A stretch of 34,354 bases of DNA from Candidatus Sigynarchaeota archaeon (GTDB lineage Archaea > Asgardarchaeota > Lokiarchaeia > Sigynarchaeales > Sigynarchaeaceae). Position numbers and translations under genes: made by a program. The notes below the pieces were generated by a model. It had not been told where the DNA came from and ran no database searches. It was given only the letters and a program-made list of their open reading frames with translations. The DNA is taken from NCBI GenBank assembly GCA_030587525.1, contig JAUQYW010000518.1:1-34354 (forward strand), in the 5' to 3' direction. Shown one piece after another: positions 33,145 through 34,354 of this stretch (the stretch's first letter is position 1; each line of letters opens with the position of its first letter).

Positions 33145-33564
33145 TTATTTCGAGGCAATACCGAACAATTCCTTGATCTTTTGCTGGATATCCCGCTTGA
33201 CCGCGTCGGGAATGGACCCGGAATTTAAGTACTTGTACCAACCCTTCTCCTGCATTTGCCACTTGAATTGTAGCATTTTTCCATCGATTTCCTTGTAGGA
33301 CGCGCTGTTCTTGCTGAAGATCGCCACAACCTTGAACGTGTCGGAAAAGATCTTCACGTCCTTGAAATATACCTTTTTCTCGACGCCGTCCTCGTCGTCG
33401 ATGATGATGCACTTTATCGATGCCTTGAAATTTTCGGTAGTGAACGCGCACAGCGCGGAAAAGAAGGGCGACATCAAATCAGCAGCGGTCGACGATACCG
33501 TGCCGTTATCCAGCGCAGCAAACGTGATGCCGGAGCTTTTTATCAAGTACACGCCATCGAGCAC
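33145..33564 (-). CDS. Small roadblock/longin-like protein
   Basis: A 139-residue protein with an alternating beta/alpha pattern: a first strand (LDGVYLIKSSGITFAAL), a helix (AADLMSPFFSALCAFTTENF), strands including KVVAIFSKN, then a C-terminal helix (VKRDIQQKIKELFG). This order and the F-x-S-A helix resemble the small roadblock/longin-fold proteins abundant in Asgard archaea, which there act with small GTPases or in trafficking-like roles. The only start is a GTG at 33562-33564, preceded by a GGTGGG-type site; an in-frame stop lies a few codons upstream. It is soluble, with no TM helix. The fold is inferred from pattern only. Confidence 0.55.
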   Translation of the reverse strand: MLDGVYLIKSSGITFAALDNGTVSSTAADLMSPFFSALCAFTTENFKASIKCIIIDDEDGVEKKVYFKDVKIFSDTFKVVAIFSKNSASYKEIDGKMLQFKWQMQEKGWYKYLNSGSIPDAVKRDIQQKIKELFGIASK

Positions 33565-33699
33565 GTTCCCACCAACATGTTAAGCTTCACTTTACGTGTA
33601 TTAAAATATTCTGTAAATCTCGCCCGCGGCCGTCATTTTTCGCTCCCGGCGGGCATGCCACGAATAGCTTTTTTTTCCGGCCGGCCAACTATCGAGATT

Positions 33700-34354
33700 A
33701 TGGCCTCATTTCTCGGAGAAGACTACCTCCTAACCAACGCTGTATCGAAGAAGATCTTTGCGGCGATCAAGGACTTGCCCATCCTCGATGCCCACAACCA
33801 TGCTAACGTGAAAGAAATCGCGGAAAACAAGGCATACCGGGATATTTGGATGGTCGAGGCAGCGTCCGATCATTACGTGTGGGAGCTCATGCGAAAGCGT
33901 GGCGTTCCCGAGAAGTTCATAACCGGCGATGCCACGAACGCGGAAAAATGGATCGCACTCGCCGGCGTGTTCGAGGATCTCGCGGGCAATCCAACCTATG
34001 AATGGATACATCTTGACTTGCACCGTCGTTTCGGCATCGCGAAGCTCATCAACAAGGAAAGCGCGAAGGCCATCTGGGATGAGACTCTCGCGGTCCTTGC
34101 CCGTCCCGCTATGAGACCTCAGGAGCTGCTCAACGCAATGAAGATTGAGGTCATGTGCTCGACCGATGACCCTGTCGACCGGCTCGAGTTCCACGAGTCG
34201 CTGGCCAAGATAAAGGGCATCCCGCGCATATTGCCGACGTGGCGGCCCGATAAATCCATGAACATCTTCAAGAAGGATTTTCCGGAGTACATCAAGAAAT
34301 TAGAAGCGAGGGTCGGCAAAAGAATCGAGGATGTGAAGTCCCTCGTCGCCGCGC
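33700..34354 (+). CDS. uxaC: Uronate isomerase, 5' part (cut by the window end)
   Basis: The first 218 residues of a uronate (glucuronate/galacturonate) isomerase, which interconverts uronates and ketouronates in sugar-acid breakdown. It starts at ATG 33700 (MASFLGEDYLLTN). Family marks: LPILDAHNHANVKEIAENK (26-44, metal-binding His32 and His34), the DHYVWELMRKRGV block, AGNPTYEWIHLDLHRRFGI, and a VMCSTDDP strand (the metal/substrate region). Full-length members have about 450-470 residues, so roughly half is outside the window. It has its own upstream region after the convergent longin-like gene; no clear TATA box is seen. A sulfatase at 9 kb could feed the same use of sulfated uronate polysaccharides, but it is 23 kb away. 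Confidence 0.92.
   Translation, partial: MASFLGEDYLLTNAVSKKIFAAIKDLPILDAHNHANVKEIAENKAYRDIWMVEAASDHYVWELMRKRGVPEKFITGDATNAEKWIALAGVFEDLAGNPTYEWIHLDLHRRFGIAKLINKESAKAIWDETLAVLARPAMRPQELLNAMKIEVMCSTDDPVDRLEFHESLAKIKGIPRILPTWRPDKSMNIFKKDFPEYIKKLEARVGKRIEDVKSLVAA

Overview
This window most likely comes from an archaeon, and several gene types suggest the Asgard group (Lokiarchaeia-like). The archaeal evidence is a tRNA-splicing endonuclease, TATA-like boxes close to start codons (one placed for a leaderless transcript), frequent GTG starts, a surface protein full of N-glycosylation sequons, and a compact archaeal-style molybdopterin cluster. The Asgard suggestion rests on an arrestin-fold protein, a roadblock/longin-like small protein, a Cdc48 N-domain protein without an ATPase, a leucine-rich-repeat remnant and a long Pro/Gly-rich protein with helical ends. 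It is an inference, because no rRNA or marker phylogeny is available here. Base composition is near 50% GC, with AT-richer patches around 15.7-17.3 and 19.3-20.5 kb.

Layout. 0-2.2 kb: a flippase-like membrane protein (-). 2.3-2.85 kb: a chimeric gene remnant whose first part copies the gene at 7.86 kb. 2.86-7.68 kb: a three-gene minus-strand operon encoding a three-repeat membrane protein, an M50 (site-2) protease and a glycosylated surface protein. 7.86-10.65 kb: a UroD/MtaA-superfamily protein followed without any gap by a sulfatase. 10.64-16.1 kb: a minus-strand operon encoding a small protein, a very large amidoligase (GCS2-like)/beta-sandwich fusion and a membrane-anchored PHP phosphoesterase. 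16.1-17.3 kb: a decayed region with a frameshifted LRR/TM gene, a tandem repeat and a nested hairpin. 17.3-20.5 kb: a helical protein, a Cdc48-N/vWA protein and a divergent arrestin-like protein. 20.5-23.3 kb: a 911-residue SIR2-like protein. 23.4-25.4 kb: tRNA endonuclease and an unknown membrane protein. 25.5-31 kb: seven co-directional molybdenum/tungsten cofactor genes (moeA, moaC, moaB, moeA, moaA, moaD, moaE). 31-34.35 kb: a Pro/Gly-rich protein, an EamA transporter, a longin/roadblock-like protein and a uronate isomerase cut by the window end.

How the genes work together. The cofactor cluster supplies every step from GTP to metal insertion except MoaD activation (MoeB) and nucleotide addition (MobA). 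The stretch from 10.6 to 23.3 kb is the most unusual part. It puts a predicted carboxylate-amine ligase, a Cdc48-type adaptor domain on a vWA scaffold, an arrestin-fold protein and a SIR2-type NAD-binding protein next to each other. Whether these form one protein-modification, quality-control or defence system is a hypothesis; only their proximity and architectures are seen.
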